Part shown: one piece after another, positions 1 through 8,225 of the stretch
Layout: each line of letters opens with the position of its first letter
Position numbering within the stretch: the stretch's first letter is position 1
Source of the DNA: Rhizobium sp. FKL33
GTDB lineage: Bacteria; Pseudomonadota; Alphaproteobacteria; Rhizobiales; Rhizobiaceae
Direction of reading: 5' to 3'
Length of the DNA: 64,000 nucleotides
Assembly (NCBI RefSeq): GCF_005222915.1
Contig: NZ_STFX01000015.1
Location: 62,001-126,000 of the forward strand
Made by a program: the position numbers and the translations under genes
The notes under the pieces: generated by a model
Databases searched by the model: none
Seen by the model: only the letters and a program-made list of their open reading frames with translations
What the model was told of the DNA's origin: nothing

Positions 1-102
1 GTTTGCGAGACGGGGAAGCCGCCAATCCCGCGCTATTCCGTTGCGCCCGCGGCCCCGACCGCCTATTTTCCGCCGGGAAAAGACATGGCGGAGAAGGACA
101 TC

Positions 103-1326
103 ATGGCGAAGACCGGCACGCTTTCGGGCAAGCGCATTCTCCTGATCATCGCAGGCGGCATCGCCGCCTATAAGAGCCTCGATCTCATCCGCAGGCTCCG
201 TGAACGCGGCGCCCGCGTCATCCCGGTCATGACCCGCGCCGCCACCGAATTCATCACCCCGCTCGCGGTCGGCGCGCTGGCCGCCGAAAAGGTGCATCTG
301 GAACTGTTCGACCGCGAAGATGAAATCGATGTCGGCCATATCCGGCTGGCGCGCGATTGCGATCTCGTGGTCGTGGCGCCCGCCACTGCCGATCTGATCG
401 GCAAGATGGCCAATGGGCTGGCCAATGATCTCGCCTCCACCATTCTTCTCGCCACCGAGCGCCCGGTGCTGATCGCGCCGGCCATGAACCCGACCATGTG
501 GTCCAATCCCGCCGTCAGCCGCAACGCCTCGCAACTGCTGATCGATGGCGCCCATTTCATCGGCCCGGTCAGCGGCGAAATGGCGGAGAAGGGCGAGGCG
601 GGCGTCGGCCGCATGGCCGAACCGCTCGACATCGTCGCTGAAATAGAAACGCTGCTCGACAACAGGCCCAAACCGCTTGCCGGCCGGCGCGCCATCGTCA
701 CCTCGGGCCCGACGCATGAGCCGATCGACCCTGTCCGCTACATCGCCAACCGCTCCTCTGGAGCCCAAGGCCATGCGATCGCCGCCGCGCTCGCGGGCGC
801 AGGCGCCGATGTGACGCTGATCTCGGGGCCGGTGACGCTGCCCGATCCGCGCGGCGTCAAGGTCGTCAGGGTCGAACGCGCCGTCGAGATGCGCGACGCC
901 ACGCTTTCGGCGCTGCCCGCCGATATCGCGGTGATGGTGGCGGCGGTTGCGGATTGGCGCGTCGACGGCGAAGCCTCGGAAAAGATCAAGAAGACCCCGG
1001 GCGATGCCCCCCCGGCGTTCGCGCTCACGGAAAATCCCGACATTCTCAAGATCATCGGCCATCATGAAAAGCGGCCGAAACTGGTGGTCGGCTTCGCCGC
1101 CGAAACCAATGACGTCGAGGACAATGCGCGGGCGAAACTGGCGCGCAAGGGCGCGGACCTCATCGTCGCCAATGACGTGTCGCCGGAAACCGGGGTGATG
1201 GGCGGCAGCCGCAACACTGTGTCGATCATTGCCGCCGATGGCGTCGATCGTTGGCCCGACATGGACAAGGCGGAAGTCGCCGAGCGTCTCGTCGCCCTGA
1301 TCGCCGAACGGCTCAATCCGCTCTGA
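103..1326 (+). CDS. coaBC: Bifunctional phosphopantothenoylcysteine decarboxylase / phosphopantothenate-cysteine ligase
   Basis: Two consecutive steps of coenzyme A synthesis in the cytosol: joining of phosphopantothenate to cysteine (CoaB half, C-terminal) and FMN-dependent decarboxylation of the product (CoaC half, N-terminal). The CoaC half shows GGIAAYK, the His of GHIRL and PAMNPTMW near residues 126-133. The CoaB half shows SGPTHEPIDPVRYIANRSSG and the lysine pair of SEKIKK. The frame is open to the window edge with an ATG at 85, but GGAGAAGG at 90-97 sits 5 nt before the ATG at 103, so I start there (407 aa, normal length). The usual CoaC cysteine after GPxSG is absent; the stretch reads GEMAEKG. 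Convergent with the next gene, 3 bp apart. Confidence 0.95.
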   Translation: MAKTGTLSGKRILLIIAGGIAAYKSLDLIRRLRERGARVIPVMTRAATEFITPLAVGALAAEKVHLELFDREDEIDVGHIRLARDCDLVVVAPATADLIGKMANGLANDLASTILLATERPVLIAPAMNPTMWSNPAVSRNASQLLIDGAHFIGPVSGEMAEKGEAGVGRMAEPLDIVAEIETLLDNRPKPLAGRRAIVTSGPTHEPIDPVRYIANRSSGAQGHAIAAALAGAGADVTLISGPVTLPDPRGVKVVRVERAVEMRDATLSALPADIAVMVAAVADWRVDGEASEKIKKTPGDAPPAFALTENPDILKIIGHHEKRPKLVVGFAAETNDVEDNARAKLARKGADLIVANDVSPETGVMGGSRNTVSIIAADGVDRWPDMDKAEVAERLVALIAERLNPL

Positions 1327-1329
1327 GCG

Positions 1330-2145
1330 CTATTCGGCTGGAACCTTGAGATCTTCGGACTTCTCAAAGGCGGCGACGCCCGTCGAGAACGGAGTGATCT
1401 TGATGCCGTCGTCGGACAGCACCACGGCGCTGCCGTCGGGTATCTCGCCCCAGGTGCGTTCGTCTTCATCAAGCGGTTCTGAGACGAGGCAGTAGCCGCC
1501 GCCCATGCGCGACGCATAAAGCGTCGGCGCCGAAGCGCCCGTGGCGTAGCGGACGCCATAAAGCGTGTCGCCATCGGAAAAGGCGGCGGTGAAGCGCACA
1601 TCCGGCGTGATGCCCATATGCAGGGCCTGTCGTTCAACCAGCGCCAGCGCCTCGCGCAGCGCCGTCATCGGCATGTCGTCCAGCCCGAAATGCAGGGCCA
1701 GCATGAAGATCAGTTCGGAATCGGTGGTGCCGCGGCGGGCGGCGTAGAGCTCGTCCGGCAGCAGGCTTTCCAGCGCCCGGCGCATGCGGTCATACTGGCC
1801 GATCTGGCCGTTATGCATGAAGGACCAGCGGCCATGGGCGAAGGGATGGCAATTGTCGCGCCGGGTTGCGCCATAGGTGGCGGCGCGCACATGGGCGAGA
1901 AACAGCGTCGAGCGGATCTGGCGGGCAAGGCTCTTGAGATTGCAATCGGCCCAGGCCGGCATCACGTCGCGATAGAGACCGGGTTCATCGCGGTCGCCAT
2001 ACCACGCGATGCCGAAGCCGTCGCCATTGGTGGGGGTCTTGGCCTGCGTGGCCGAAAGGGACTGCACGACGAGCGAATGAGCGGGCGCCGACACGATATC
2101 TTCAAGAAACAACGGCTCTCCGCGATACGCGGCCCAGCGACACAT
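1330..2145 (-). CDS. Class II glutamine amidotransferase (YafJ-like)
   Basis: The protein begins MCRWAAYRG, so Cys2 becomes the N-terminal nucleophile of a class II (Ntn-type) glutamine amidotransferase once the methionine is removed. NGDGFGIAWY and FAHVRAAT-like (LAHVRAAT) segments complete the glutaminase fold. At 271 aa it is a stand-alone amidotransferase domain of the YafJ/EgtC type, with no synthase domain attached. It presumably hydrolyses glutamine or gamma-glutamyl amides, but the acceptor cannot be told from sequence. The start is fixed by the need for Cys at position 2. It ends 3 bp from coaBC on the opposite strand and shares a roughly 200-bp upstream region with the divergent pirin gene. 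Confidence 0.85.
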   Translation of the reverse strand: MCRWAAYRGEPLFLEDIVSAPAHSLVVQSLSATQAKTPTNGDGFGIAWYGDRDEPGLYRDVMPAWADCNLKSLARQIRSTLFLAHVRAATYGATRRDNCHPFAHGRWSFMHNGQIGQYDRMRRALESLLPDELYAARRGTTDSELIFMLALHFGLDDMPMTALREALALVERQALHMGITPDVRFTAAFSDGDTLYGVRYATGASAPTLYASRMGGGYCLVSEPLDEDERTWGEIPDGSAVVLSDDGIKITPFSTGVAAFEKSEDLKVPAE

Positions 2146-2350
2146 ATTTCACCCACTCGGTTTTGGCGCCGCACAGCGCCGACTTGCGATTCATCTTCCG
2201 ACCAGCCTGGTTAATAAAAGATGAAGTCACAAAAGTGTCAAAGACATTTTGCGCTGCAGCATGCGGAAAATGAACACAGCGTTACCTTGGCGCTGCTGTC
2301 ATGGCCGATCCGGAGGAACTATATTCGAGAAAATTAACCGAGGAGCCGTC

Positions 2351-3262
2351 ATGTCCATTCGTCCCGTCAAGCATGAAAGCCACGCCACGCCGACCATGGA
2401 AGGCGCAGGCGTGCATCTTCATCGCGTCTTCGGTTTCGGCGATCCCTCGCTGACTGACCCCTTCCTGATGATGGACGATTTTCGCAACGACAATCCCGCC
2501 CATTACCAACGTGGTTTTCCCTGGCATCCGCATCGCGGCATCGAGACGATCACCTATGTGCTGGCGGGAACCGTGGAGCATGGCGACAGCCTCGGCAATC
2601 GCGGCCTGTTGGGCGCGGGCGACGTGCAATGGATGACGGCGGGCCGCGGCATCATGCATCAGGAAATGCCGCAGGGCGATTTCGCCGGTCGTATGCATGG
2701 CTTCCAGCTCTGGGCCAACCTGCCGTCGTCGCTCAAAATGACCGCGCCGCGCTATCAGGACGTCAAGGCCGCCGATATTCCGGTGGTGATCGATGACGAC
2801 GGCACGGCGGTGCGGGTCATCACTGGCGAATTCTGGGGCAAGACCGGACCGGTCGACGGCATCGCCGCCGAACCCGTCTATCTCGATATCTCCGTGCCGC
2901 CAGGCCGTCGCAAGAGTTTCGCCGTCGACACCTATCGCAAGGCCTTCGCCTATATCTTCGCCGGCTCCGGCACGTTCCGCGACGCCTCCCGCCCGATGGG
3001 AGTGAAGATCGAGAAGGAGATCGCTGGCGAGGAAGTGACCATTCGCGACATGTCGGGCAATCGCACGCTCGTCGTGTTCGACAGCGGCGACGAAGTGACG
3101 GTGCAGGCGGGCGACGAAGGCATCCGCTTCCTGCTGGTCTCCGGCAAGCCGATCGAGGAGCCTGTCGCCTGGCATGGACCGATCGTGATGAACAGCCGCG
3201 AAGAGATCATGCAGGCGATGCGCGATCTGCAGAACGGCACCTTCATCAAGGCCGATCACTGA
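2351..3262 (+). CDS. Pirin family protein
   Basis: A bicupin pirin of 303 aa. The N-terminal cupin carries the metal site: HPHRGIETITY, then a further His and Glu in GRGIMHQEMP, matching the three-His/one-Glu iron site of pirins. Bacterial pirins have been linked to quercetinase-like dioxygenase activity and to protein-protein regulation; nothing here chooses between these. The frame is open from 2249, but AGGAG at 2341-2345 lies 5 nt before the ATG at 2351 and the conserved N-terminus MSIRPVKH begins there, so I use this start. It is a single gene, followed by a GST after a 108-bp gap. Confidence 0.88.
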   Translation: MSIRPVKHESHATPTMEGAGVHLHRVFGFGDPSLTDPFLMMDDFRNDNPAHYQRGFPWHPHRGIETITYVLAGTVEHGDSLGNRGLLGAGDVQWMTAGRGIMHQEMPQGDFAGRMHGFQLWANLPSSLKMTAPRYQDVKAADIPVVIDDDGTAVRVITGEFWGKTGPVDGIAAEPVYLDISVPPGRRKSFAVDTYRKAFAYIFAGSGTFRDASRPMGVKIEKEIAGEEVTIRDMSGNRTLVVFDSGDEVTVQAGDEGIRFLLVSGKPIEEPVAWHGPIVMNSREEIMQAMRDLQNGTFIKADH

Positions 3263-3370
3263 CTCTGATTTTCCCGGCGACGAAAAGCGTGAATTTTTCA
3301 CATCCCGACGTCCCTTTTCCGCCGGGATGTCCTAGGCTGCCCCGGATGACCAAGGAAGGGGATTTAGCCT

Positions 3371-3988
3371 ATGTACAGGCTCTATGGACGGATCGGATCC
3401 GGCAGCGCCGCAGTTGAGGCGGCGCTGGCGATCATCAGTGCGCCGCATGAGATCATCTGGATCGACACATCGGCAGGCGAACATCTCACAGAGGCTTTTA
3501 CTGCCATCAATCCGCGCCGGCAGGTGCCGGCCCTCATCCTGCCCGATGGAAGCGTGATGACCGAAAGCGCAGCCATGCTGCTTCATCTTGCCGACGCGTT
3601 TCCGGAGGCCGGGCTCGCCCCGAAGCCGGGAACCAGCGCCAGGGCCGCGCATGACCGCTGGCTGATTTTCATGGCGGTCAACATCTATGAGGGCGAGTTG
3701 CGCATGGCCTATGCCGATCGCTACACGACCGATCCTGATGGCGCCGACGCCGTGCAAGCGGCGGCTGAAGATTATCTGAGCGCCCAATATGCGATCATCG
3801 AGACGGAGATGACGGGCGATTACCTCGTGGGCAACAGTCTCTCCATGGCCGATCTCTATCTCTGGATGGTCGCAAGCTGGCGCGATCCGCAGCAGATGAA
3901 CGCCGAGACGCCATGCGTCGCAGCGCATTCCCGCCGGCTGCGCGCCATCCCTCAGGTGCAGGCGATCGCGGAGCGCCATGGCGTCTGA
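3371..3988 (+). CDS. Glutathione S-transferase family protein
   Basis: A 205-aa GST-like protein. The thioredoxin-like N-terminal domain includes NPRRQVPALILPDGSVMTES, containing the cis-Pro and the ES pair that holds the gamma-glutamyl part of glutathione. The all-alpha C-terminal domain ends in LSMADLYLWMVASW, the usual GST C-domain signature. Typical activity is conjugation of glutathione to electrophiles or reduction of peroxides; the substrate is unknown. The start ATG at 3371 follows a GGAAGGGG stretch. It stands alone between pirin and the phosphatase gene. Confidence 0.85.
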   Translation: MYRLYGRIGSGSAAVEAALAIISAPHEIIWIDTSAGEHLTEAFTAINPRRQVPALILPDGSVMTESAAMLLHLADAFPEAGLAPKPGTSARAAHDRWLIFMAVNIYEGELRMAYADRYTTDPDGADAVQAAAEDYLSAQYAIIETEMTGDYLVGNSLSMADLYLWMVASWRDPQQMNAETPCVAAHSRRLRAIPQVQAIAERHGV

Positions 3989-4073
3989 AGAAAAATTGGC
4001 GCGCCGCTGACCTACTTGCCGCAGAAATGCCGCTTCCTTGGCAAAGAGGTCGCTGATATAGGCTGGACTTAGA

Positions 4074-4088
4074 TTGGAATGATTCTAA
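4074..4088. promoter_or_regulatory. Imperfect Irr-type (ICE) box
   Basis: TTGGAATGATTCTAA differs at two positions from the dyad TTAGAATAATTCTAA found before mbfA at 54349-54363. It overlaps the first possible ATG (4079) of the phosphatase gene, which favours the internal start at 4106. This is an inference from similarity; one half-site is degenerate. Confidence 0.4.
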
Positions 4089-4105
4089 CGAGATCGGACG
4101 GCGAC

Positions 4106-4678
4106 ATGCAGTGGAAACGACTCTTCAAGCGAATGGCGCTCGGCGTTGGCGTGATCGTCCTCGCCGGCGGCGTGTTCCTCGGCCAGCAATTCCTGCGCGG
4201 GAACTTCCATGAAGTGATCCCCGGCGAATTCTATCGCTCGGCGCAGCCATCCGGCGACGATATCGCCTATTATGCCAAGACCTACGGCATCAAGACTGTG
4301 ATCAACCTGCGCGGCGCGAGCAAGAAGGGCTCGAGCTGGTATGTCGACGAGATCAAGGAGTCCAAGGCGCTCGGTCTCCATCACGTCGATTTCGCCATGT
4401 CGGCCGCCAAGGAATTGAATGCGGTGCAGATGGCCGACCTCACCCGCATCATGCGCGACGCCCCCAAGCCGATCCTGGTTCACTGCATGTCCGGCGTCGA
4501 CCGCACCGGATTGGCCTCGGTGCTCTATCTCCAGCAGATCGCCGGCGTTGATGAGGAGACGGCGGAGTGGCAGCTGTCACTGATCTACGGCCATTTCAGC
4601 ATTCCCTTCATCAACAGGGCTTATGCCATGGATGAAAGCTGGGAAGCCTTCGAAAAGGTCATCGGCCTCGAAAGCTGA
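4106..4678 (+). CDS. Membrane-anchored protein tyrosine / dual-specificity phosphatase
   Basis: The catalytic loop HCMSGVDRTG is the Cys-x5-Arg signature of protein tyrosine and dual-specificity phosphatases, and INLRGAS upstream is typical of the Siw14/DSP-like bacterial subgroup. One hydrophobic helix near the N-terminus (about residues 9-26) after a basic MQWKRLFKR leader suggests an inner-membrane anchor with the catalytic domain outside or facing the membrane. The frame has an earlier ATG at 4079, but that codon lies inside an Irr-like box and has no clear ribosome binding site, so I prefer 4106 (190 aa). The substrate is unknown. The gene stands alone. Confidence 0.82.
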   Translation: MQWKRLFKRMALGVGVIVLAGGVFLGQQFLRGNFHEVIPGEFYRSAQPSGDDIAYYAKTYGIKTVINLRGASKKGSSWYVDEIKESKALGLHHVDFAMSAAKELNAVQMADLTRIMRDAPKPILVHCMSGVDRTGLASVLYLQQIAGVDEETAEWQLSLIYGHFSIPFINRAYAMDESWEAFEKVIGLES

Positions 4679-4733
4679 GAATTGAACATTTTCCTGTTCC
4701 GTCGCATTGTCCGGTCACAGCCAGGAGAGGACA

Positions 4734-5138
4734 ATGCGGATCACAGGACGGTGCCATTGCAGCCAGGTTTCTTATGAGGCGGAGATCGACCCTGAGCGCG
4801 TCTCAATTTGCCATTGCACCGATTGCCAGTCGCTCACCGGTTCGCCCTTCAGGGTCACGGCGCTGACCGGGCGGGACCAGATCCGGCAGACCGGCGCGCC
4901 ACCGAAACTCTATGAGAAACGCGGCGACAATGGCGCCATTCGTCTTCAGTATTTCTGCCCCAATTGCGGGTCGCCGCTTTTCGCCACCGGACAGGGCGCG
5001 GCTTTCGAGACCTGGGGCATCCGCTGGGGCAGCATCGATCAGCGGGCGGAATTGACGCCGAGCCGGCAAAAATGGACCCGATCTGCCGCGCCCTGGATCG
5101 GAGAGATCGGCGATCTCCCCGGCTCCCAGGGCGAGTGA
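4734..5138 (+). CDS. GFA / CENP-V-like zinc-binding protein
   Basis: A 134-aa protein of the GFA family, named after glutathione-dependent formaldehyde-activating enzyme. It has the family cysteine pattern: RCHCSQVSY, then ICHCTDCQ, then FCPNCGSPLF, which bind two zinc ions. Activity towards S-hydroxymethyl-glutathione is proven for few members and many are of unknown function. The ATG at 4734 follows AGGAGAGGA at 4722-4730 and the protein then begins MRITGRCHC as usual; a GTG at 4707 is unlikely. It converges with the SDR gene, with only 2 bp between the stops. Confidence 0.85.
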   Translation: MRITGRCHCSQVSYEAEIDPERVSICHCTDCQSLTGSPFRVTALTGRDQIRQTGAPPKLYEKRGDNGAIRLQYFCPNCGSPLFATGQGAAFETWGIRWGSIDQRAELTPSRQKWTRSAAPWIGEIGDLPGSQGE

Positions 5139-5140
5139 GG

Positions 5141-5905
5141 TCAGCCGAACACCAGCCCGCCATCGACGATCAGGTTCTGGCCCGTCACCGCGCGCGCCCA
5201 GGGGCTGGCGAAGAACAGCACGGCGTCGGCGGCCTCTTCCGGCGTCGTCACCCGCTGAAGCGGCGTGTTGGCGGCGATGAGATCGAAAACGACTTCCGGC
5301 GTGGCCGCGCTGGCGTCGGTCGTCCGCAGCAATCCCCCCGAGACCATGTTGACCGTGATCCCGTCAGATCCCAATTCCTTGGCCGCTGTGCGGGTCAGCG
5401 ACAGGAGCGCGGCCTTGGCGGCGGTGTAATCATGATAGGGCACGACGGGATTCTGGAACAGATTGGTGCCGATGAAAACGAAGCGGCCAAAACCCTGCGT
5501 CGCCATGCCGGGCTGGACAGCCCGGATCAGATTAAGCGCGCCCTTGAGGCCTGTTTCCAGATGCGCATTGACCGCTTCCCAGGAGAGTTGGTCGAGCTTG
5601 TCTCTCGCGTCGCCGTTGAAGCTGAAATCGGCCAGCGCATTGTGAACCAGCGTATCGACGCCGCCGAAAGCGTCCTTCGCCGCCGCGATCAACGCTTCGA
5701 CGTCGCTTGCATTCCGCACATCCGCGCGGATCGCTCTCGCTTTCGGCCCTAGCGCGTCAGCCAGCCCCTCCGCTTTCTCCCGGCTGTTGCGGTAGTTGAT
5801 GATGACATTGGCGCCTTCGCGCGCAAAGACGCGGGCGATCGCGGCGCCGAGGCCGCGACCTGCGCCTGTCACGATGACGGTCTGTTCTGCAATCGGCTTG
5901 CTCAT
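5141..5905 (-). CDS. Short-chain dehydrogenase/reductase, last gene of the thiamine operon
   Basis: A 254-aa classical SDR with the NAD(P) motif TGAGRGLG near the N-terminus, and Tyr and Lys in YTAAKAA. The active-site Ser expected 13 residues before the Tyr is Thr (FIGTN). It resembles FabG-like 3-oxoacyl reductases in length, but the substrate is unknown. Its ATG overlaps the thiD stop by 4 bp (ATGA), so it is translationally coupled as the fourth gene after thiM-thiE-thiD and should respond to the upstream TPP riboswitch. A longer open frame runs upstream through thiD but lies in the wrong frame for any known domain. Confidence 0.85.
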   Translation of the reverse strand: MSKPIAEQTVIVTGAGRGLGAAIARVFAREGANVIINYRNSREKAEGLADALGPKARAIRADVRNASDVEALIAAAKDAFGGVDTLVHNALADFSFNGDARDKLDQLSWEAVNAHLETGLKGALNLIRAVQPGMATQGFGRFVFIGTNLFQNPVVPYHDYTAAKAALLSLTRTAAKELGSDGITVNMVSGGLLRTTDASAATPEVVFDLIAANTPLQRVTTPEEAADAVLFFASPWARAVTGQNLIVDGGLVFG

Positions 5906-6720
5906 CGGGAAATATCCTTTTCGGTCCAGAGATGATGAAAGTGATGGATGGGGCCATGGCCCGAGCCGACGCCTAGCGCGTCCGCAGCCCCGATCGCGCC
6001 GCTCAACCAGTGTTTGGCGGCGCCGATAGCCTCGGGGATGCTGCATCCCTTGCCGAGTTCGGCGGCGATGGCGCTCGACAGCGAGCAGCCGGTGCCATGG
6101 GTGTTCTTCGTCGATGTGCGCGGGCTTTCGAACCAGACGAGTCCATCCTTCGTCGCCAAAACATCCGGGCTCTCGCCGCCTGATAAATGCCCGCCCTTGA
6201 TCAGGGCGGCGCCGAGGCCGAGATCCAACAGCGTGCGTGCCTGCTCCGCCATCTGCTCGCGTGTTTTCGCTTCTGGCCGGTCGAGCAGAGCCGCAGCCTC
6301 TGGCAGGTTTGGCGTGACGACGGTGGCGAGCGGTAGAAGTCTTCGCCGCACCGTCTCCATCGCCTGGGGGTCGAGCAGGGGCGCGCCGCCCTTGGCGATC
6401 ATCACCGGATCGAGCACCACAGGCGCGCGACAATAAAGGCGGAGGGCTTCCGCCACCGCCGCGGCGATCTCGGCATTGGCGATCATGCCGATCTTGACCG
6501 CATCGACACGGATATCGGCAAACACCATGCGGATCTGTTCCGCCACGAAATCTGCGGGCAGGGCGTGCACGGCGGAGACCCCTTGGGTGTTTTGCGCGGT
6601 CAGCGCGGTCAGCGCCGCCATGCCGAACACGCCGCGGGCGGAAAAGGCCTTGAGGTCGGCCTGGATGCCAGCGCCGCCCGAGGGATCGGAACCGGCGATC
6701 GATAGGACATTGGCGATCAT
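5902..6720 (-). CDS. thiD: Hydroxymethylpyrimidine / phosphomethylpyrimidine kinase
   Basis: Phosphorylates HMP and HMP-phosphate to give HMP pyrophosphate for thiamine synthesis. It is a ribokinase-fold protein of 272 aa. SIAGSDPSGGAGIQAD at the N-terminus binds HMP, and HGTGCSLSSAIAA near residue 210 is the anion hole with the catalytic Cys/Asp region. LDPVMIAKGGAPLL is also typical. It overlaps thiE and the SDR by 4 bp each. Together with thiM and thiE it gives a salvage set; no thiC, thiG or thiS lies in the window. Confidence 0.95.
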   Translation of the reverse strand: MIANVLSIAGSDPSGGAGIQADLKAFSARGVFGMAALTALTAQNTQGVSAVHALPADFVAEQIRMVFADIRVDAVKIGMIANAEIAAAVAEALRLYCRAPVVLDPVMIAKGGAPLLDPQAMETVRRRLLPLATVVTPNLPEAAALLDRPEAKTREQMAEQARTLLDLGLGAALIKGGHLSGGESPDVLATKDGLVWFESPRTSTKNTHGTGCSLSSAIAAELGKGCSIPEAIGAAKHWLSGAIGAADALGVGSGHGPIHHFHHLWTEKDISR

Positions 6721-7352
6721 GTCAGGCTCCTGTCAATCGCGTCGCGAAGCGCCTGCGCGGCGACTTCGGGATCTGGCTGGCCGCAGATCGCCGACACGAC
6801 GGCGACGCCCTTTGCCCCTGTCGCCAGGATCTCCCCGACATGACCGATCTTGACCCCACCGATCGCCACGGCGGGCAGATGCGTGGCGCGGATCACGTCC
6901 CGAAGTCCGTCAATGCCGATCGCCGGCGGATGACCCGGTTTCGTCGCGGTCGGAAAGACCGGACCGACGCCGACATAATCCACCAGCGTCGGGTCGAGCG
7001 CTTCGGCTTCCGTGACGCTGCCGATCGACAGGCCGAGAAGCATCTCGGAACCAATCCGGTCGCGCGTCGCCCGCACGCCCAGATCGCTTTGACCGATATG
7101 GACGCCGTCGGCGTCGATCGCCAGGGCTGCGTCGACATTGTCATTGACGATCAGCCTTGCGTCTGTGCCCGCCAGCGCCGCCTTCAGGAGACGCCCGGTT
7201 TCGATCATTCGTTCGGTCGTCGCCGTCTTGTCGCGCAATTGCACCATGGTCGCGCCGCCGCGCACCGCGCGCCGCGCCGTTTCGATCAAGCCGAAGGGTT
7301 CCGAAAGCATGGGGTCCAGCACGAGATAGAGCGAGAGATCGAAGCGGCTCAT
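6717..7352 (-). CDS. thiE: Thiamine-phosphate synthase
   Basis: Couples HMP pyrophosphate with hydroxyethylthiazole phosphate to form thiamine phosphate. The 211-aa TIM barrel shows VQLRDKTA, LIVNDNVDAAL, GVHIGQSDL, VGVGPVFPTATKPG and VAIGGV, all standard ThiE motifs for the pyrophosphate and thiazole sites. Its ATG overlaps the thiM stop by 4 bp, and its stop overlaps the thiD start by 4 bp. Confidence 0.95.
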   Translation of the reverse strand: MSRFDLSLYLVLDPMLSEPFGLIETARRAVRGGATMVQLRDKTATTERMIETGRLLKAALAGTDARLIVNDNVDAALAIDADGVHIGQSDLGVRATRDRIGSEMLLGLSIGSVTEAEALDPTLVDYVGVGPVFPTATKPGHPPAIGIDGLRDVIRATHLPAVAIGGVKIGHVGEILATGAKGVAVVSAICGQPDPEVAAQALRDAIDRSLT

Positions 7353-8152
7353 GCGGCCTCCCTCCGATCGGCGGCGTCGAGCGCCTTGCCGTCGAGCGCG
7401 GCGAGGTGATCGAGAAAGTGGGCGGAGAAGCTGCCCGGTCCCGTTGCGTCGGCCTCAGCGCGTGCGCCAGCAACCGCGAAATGCGAGAGCGCTGCGGCGC
7501 TCGCGTCGAACAGGTCGGCGCCCTTCACACCGGCATAGGCGCCGATCAGGCAGGTCAGCGAGCAGCCGAGCGCCGTCACCTTCGGCATCAGCGGCGAACC
7601 GCCCGAGATGCGAAGGGCGCGTGTTCCGTCGGTGACGAAATCGGTCTCGCCGGTCACGGCGACGATCGCGCTCAGTTCGCCCGCCAGTCGCCGGGCGGCG
7701 TCCTCCGCGGCATGGACGGGATCGCGGGCGTCCACGCCTTTGGCCGTGCTTTCGCCGCCGGCCAGCGCGAGGATCTCAGACGCGTTGCCCCTGATGATAT
7801 CTGGTTTCAGCGCGATCAAGGTCTCGGTCGCCCGTCGCCGATAGGCTGTGGCGAAATGCGCGACCGGATCGAGCACCCAGGGAGCGCCCGCGTCACGCGC
7901 GCTTCGGGCAGCAACGGTCATGCCGTCCACCCAATCCGGCGAAAGCGTGCCGATATTGATGGTGAGCGCCGCAGCGAAGCGTGCGAATTCGCCTGCTTCC
8001 TCCGCCACATGCACCATCGCGGGCGATGCGCCGGCCGCGAGCAGGCAGTTGGCGGCGATGTTCATCGCCACGTAATTGGTGATGCATTGCACGAGCGGCG
8101 CTTCAGCGCGCATGACCTCGAGATAGTCGCCGGGAGTGGTCAAATCCGTCAT
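7349..8152 (-). CDS. thiM: Hydroxyethylthiazole kinase
   Basis: Phosphorylates 5-(2-hydroxyethyl)-4-methylthiazole, the salvage route to the thiazole half of thiamine. The 267-aa ribokinase-like protein has PLVQCITNYVAMNIAAN at the N-terminus, PDIIRGNASEI in the middle and TALGCSLT holding the catalytic Cys near residue 195. It is the first gene of a four-gene operon (thiM-thiE-thiD-SDR). Its ribosome binding site AAAGGGG (8157-8163) is buried in a perfect 8-bp hairpin directly before the start codon, downstream of a TPP riboswitch, so expression should fall when thiamine pyrophosphate is high. Confidence 0.95.
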   Translation of the reverse strand: MTDLTTPGDYLEVMRAEAPLVQCITNYVAMNIAANCLLAAGASPAMVHVAEEAGEFARFAAALTINIGTLSPDWVDGMTVAARSARDAGAPWVLDPVAHFATAYRRRATETLIALKPDIIRGNASEILALAGGESTAKGVDARDPVHAAEDAARRLAGELSAIVAVTGETDFVTDGTRALRISGGSPLMPKVTALGCSLTCLIGAYAGVKGADLFDASAAALSHFAVAGARAEADATGPGSFSAHFLDHLAALDGKALDAADRREAA

Positions 8153-8176
8153 CTTGCCCCTTTCAGGCGGGGCAAG
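8153..8176 (-). promoter_or_regulatory. Shine-Dalgarno-hiding hairpin before thiM
   Basis: On the minus strand CTTGCCCC and GGGGCAAG form a perfect 8-bp stem with loop GCCTGAAA, and the 3' arm ends at the thiM ATG. The arm and loop contain AAAGGGG, the only good ribosome binding site. There is no T-run, so this is a translational rather than a transcriptional expression platform for the TPP riboswitch. Confidence 0.75.
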
Positions 8177-8225
8177 CAGCAGGAATGATCCGATAGAATG
8201 CGCTGGTCGCGCGGGCGGATCATCC

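Noticed and set aside
1-102. End of an upstream gene
   Set aside because: All three plus frames stay open to the edge, one of them in frame with coaBC, so no stop or start can be assigned.
5906-6433. N-terminal extension of the SDR frame through thiD
   Set aside because: The frame is open, but thiD on the same strand is fully conserved there and the SDR Rossmann motif begins at 5905.
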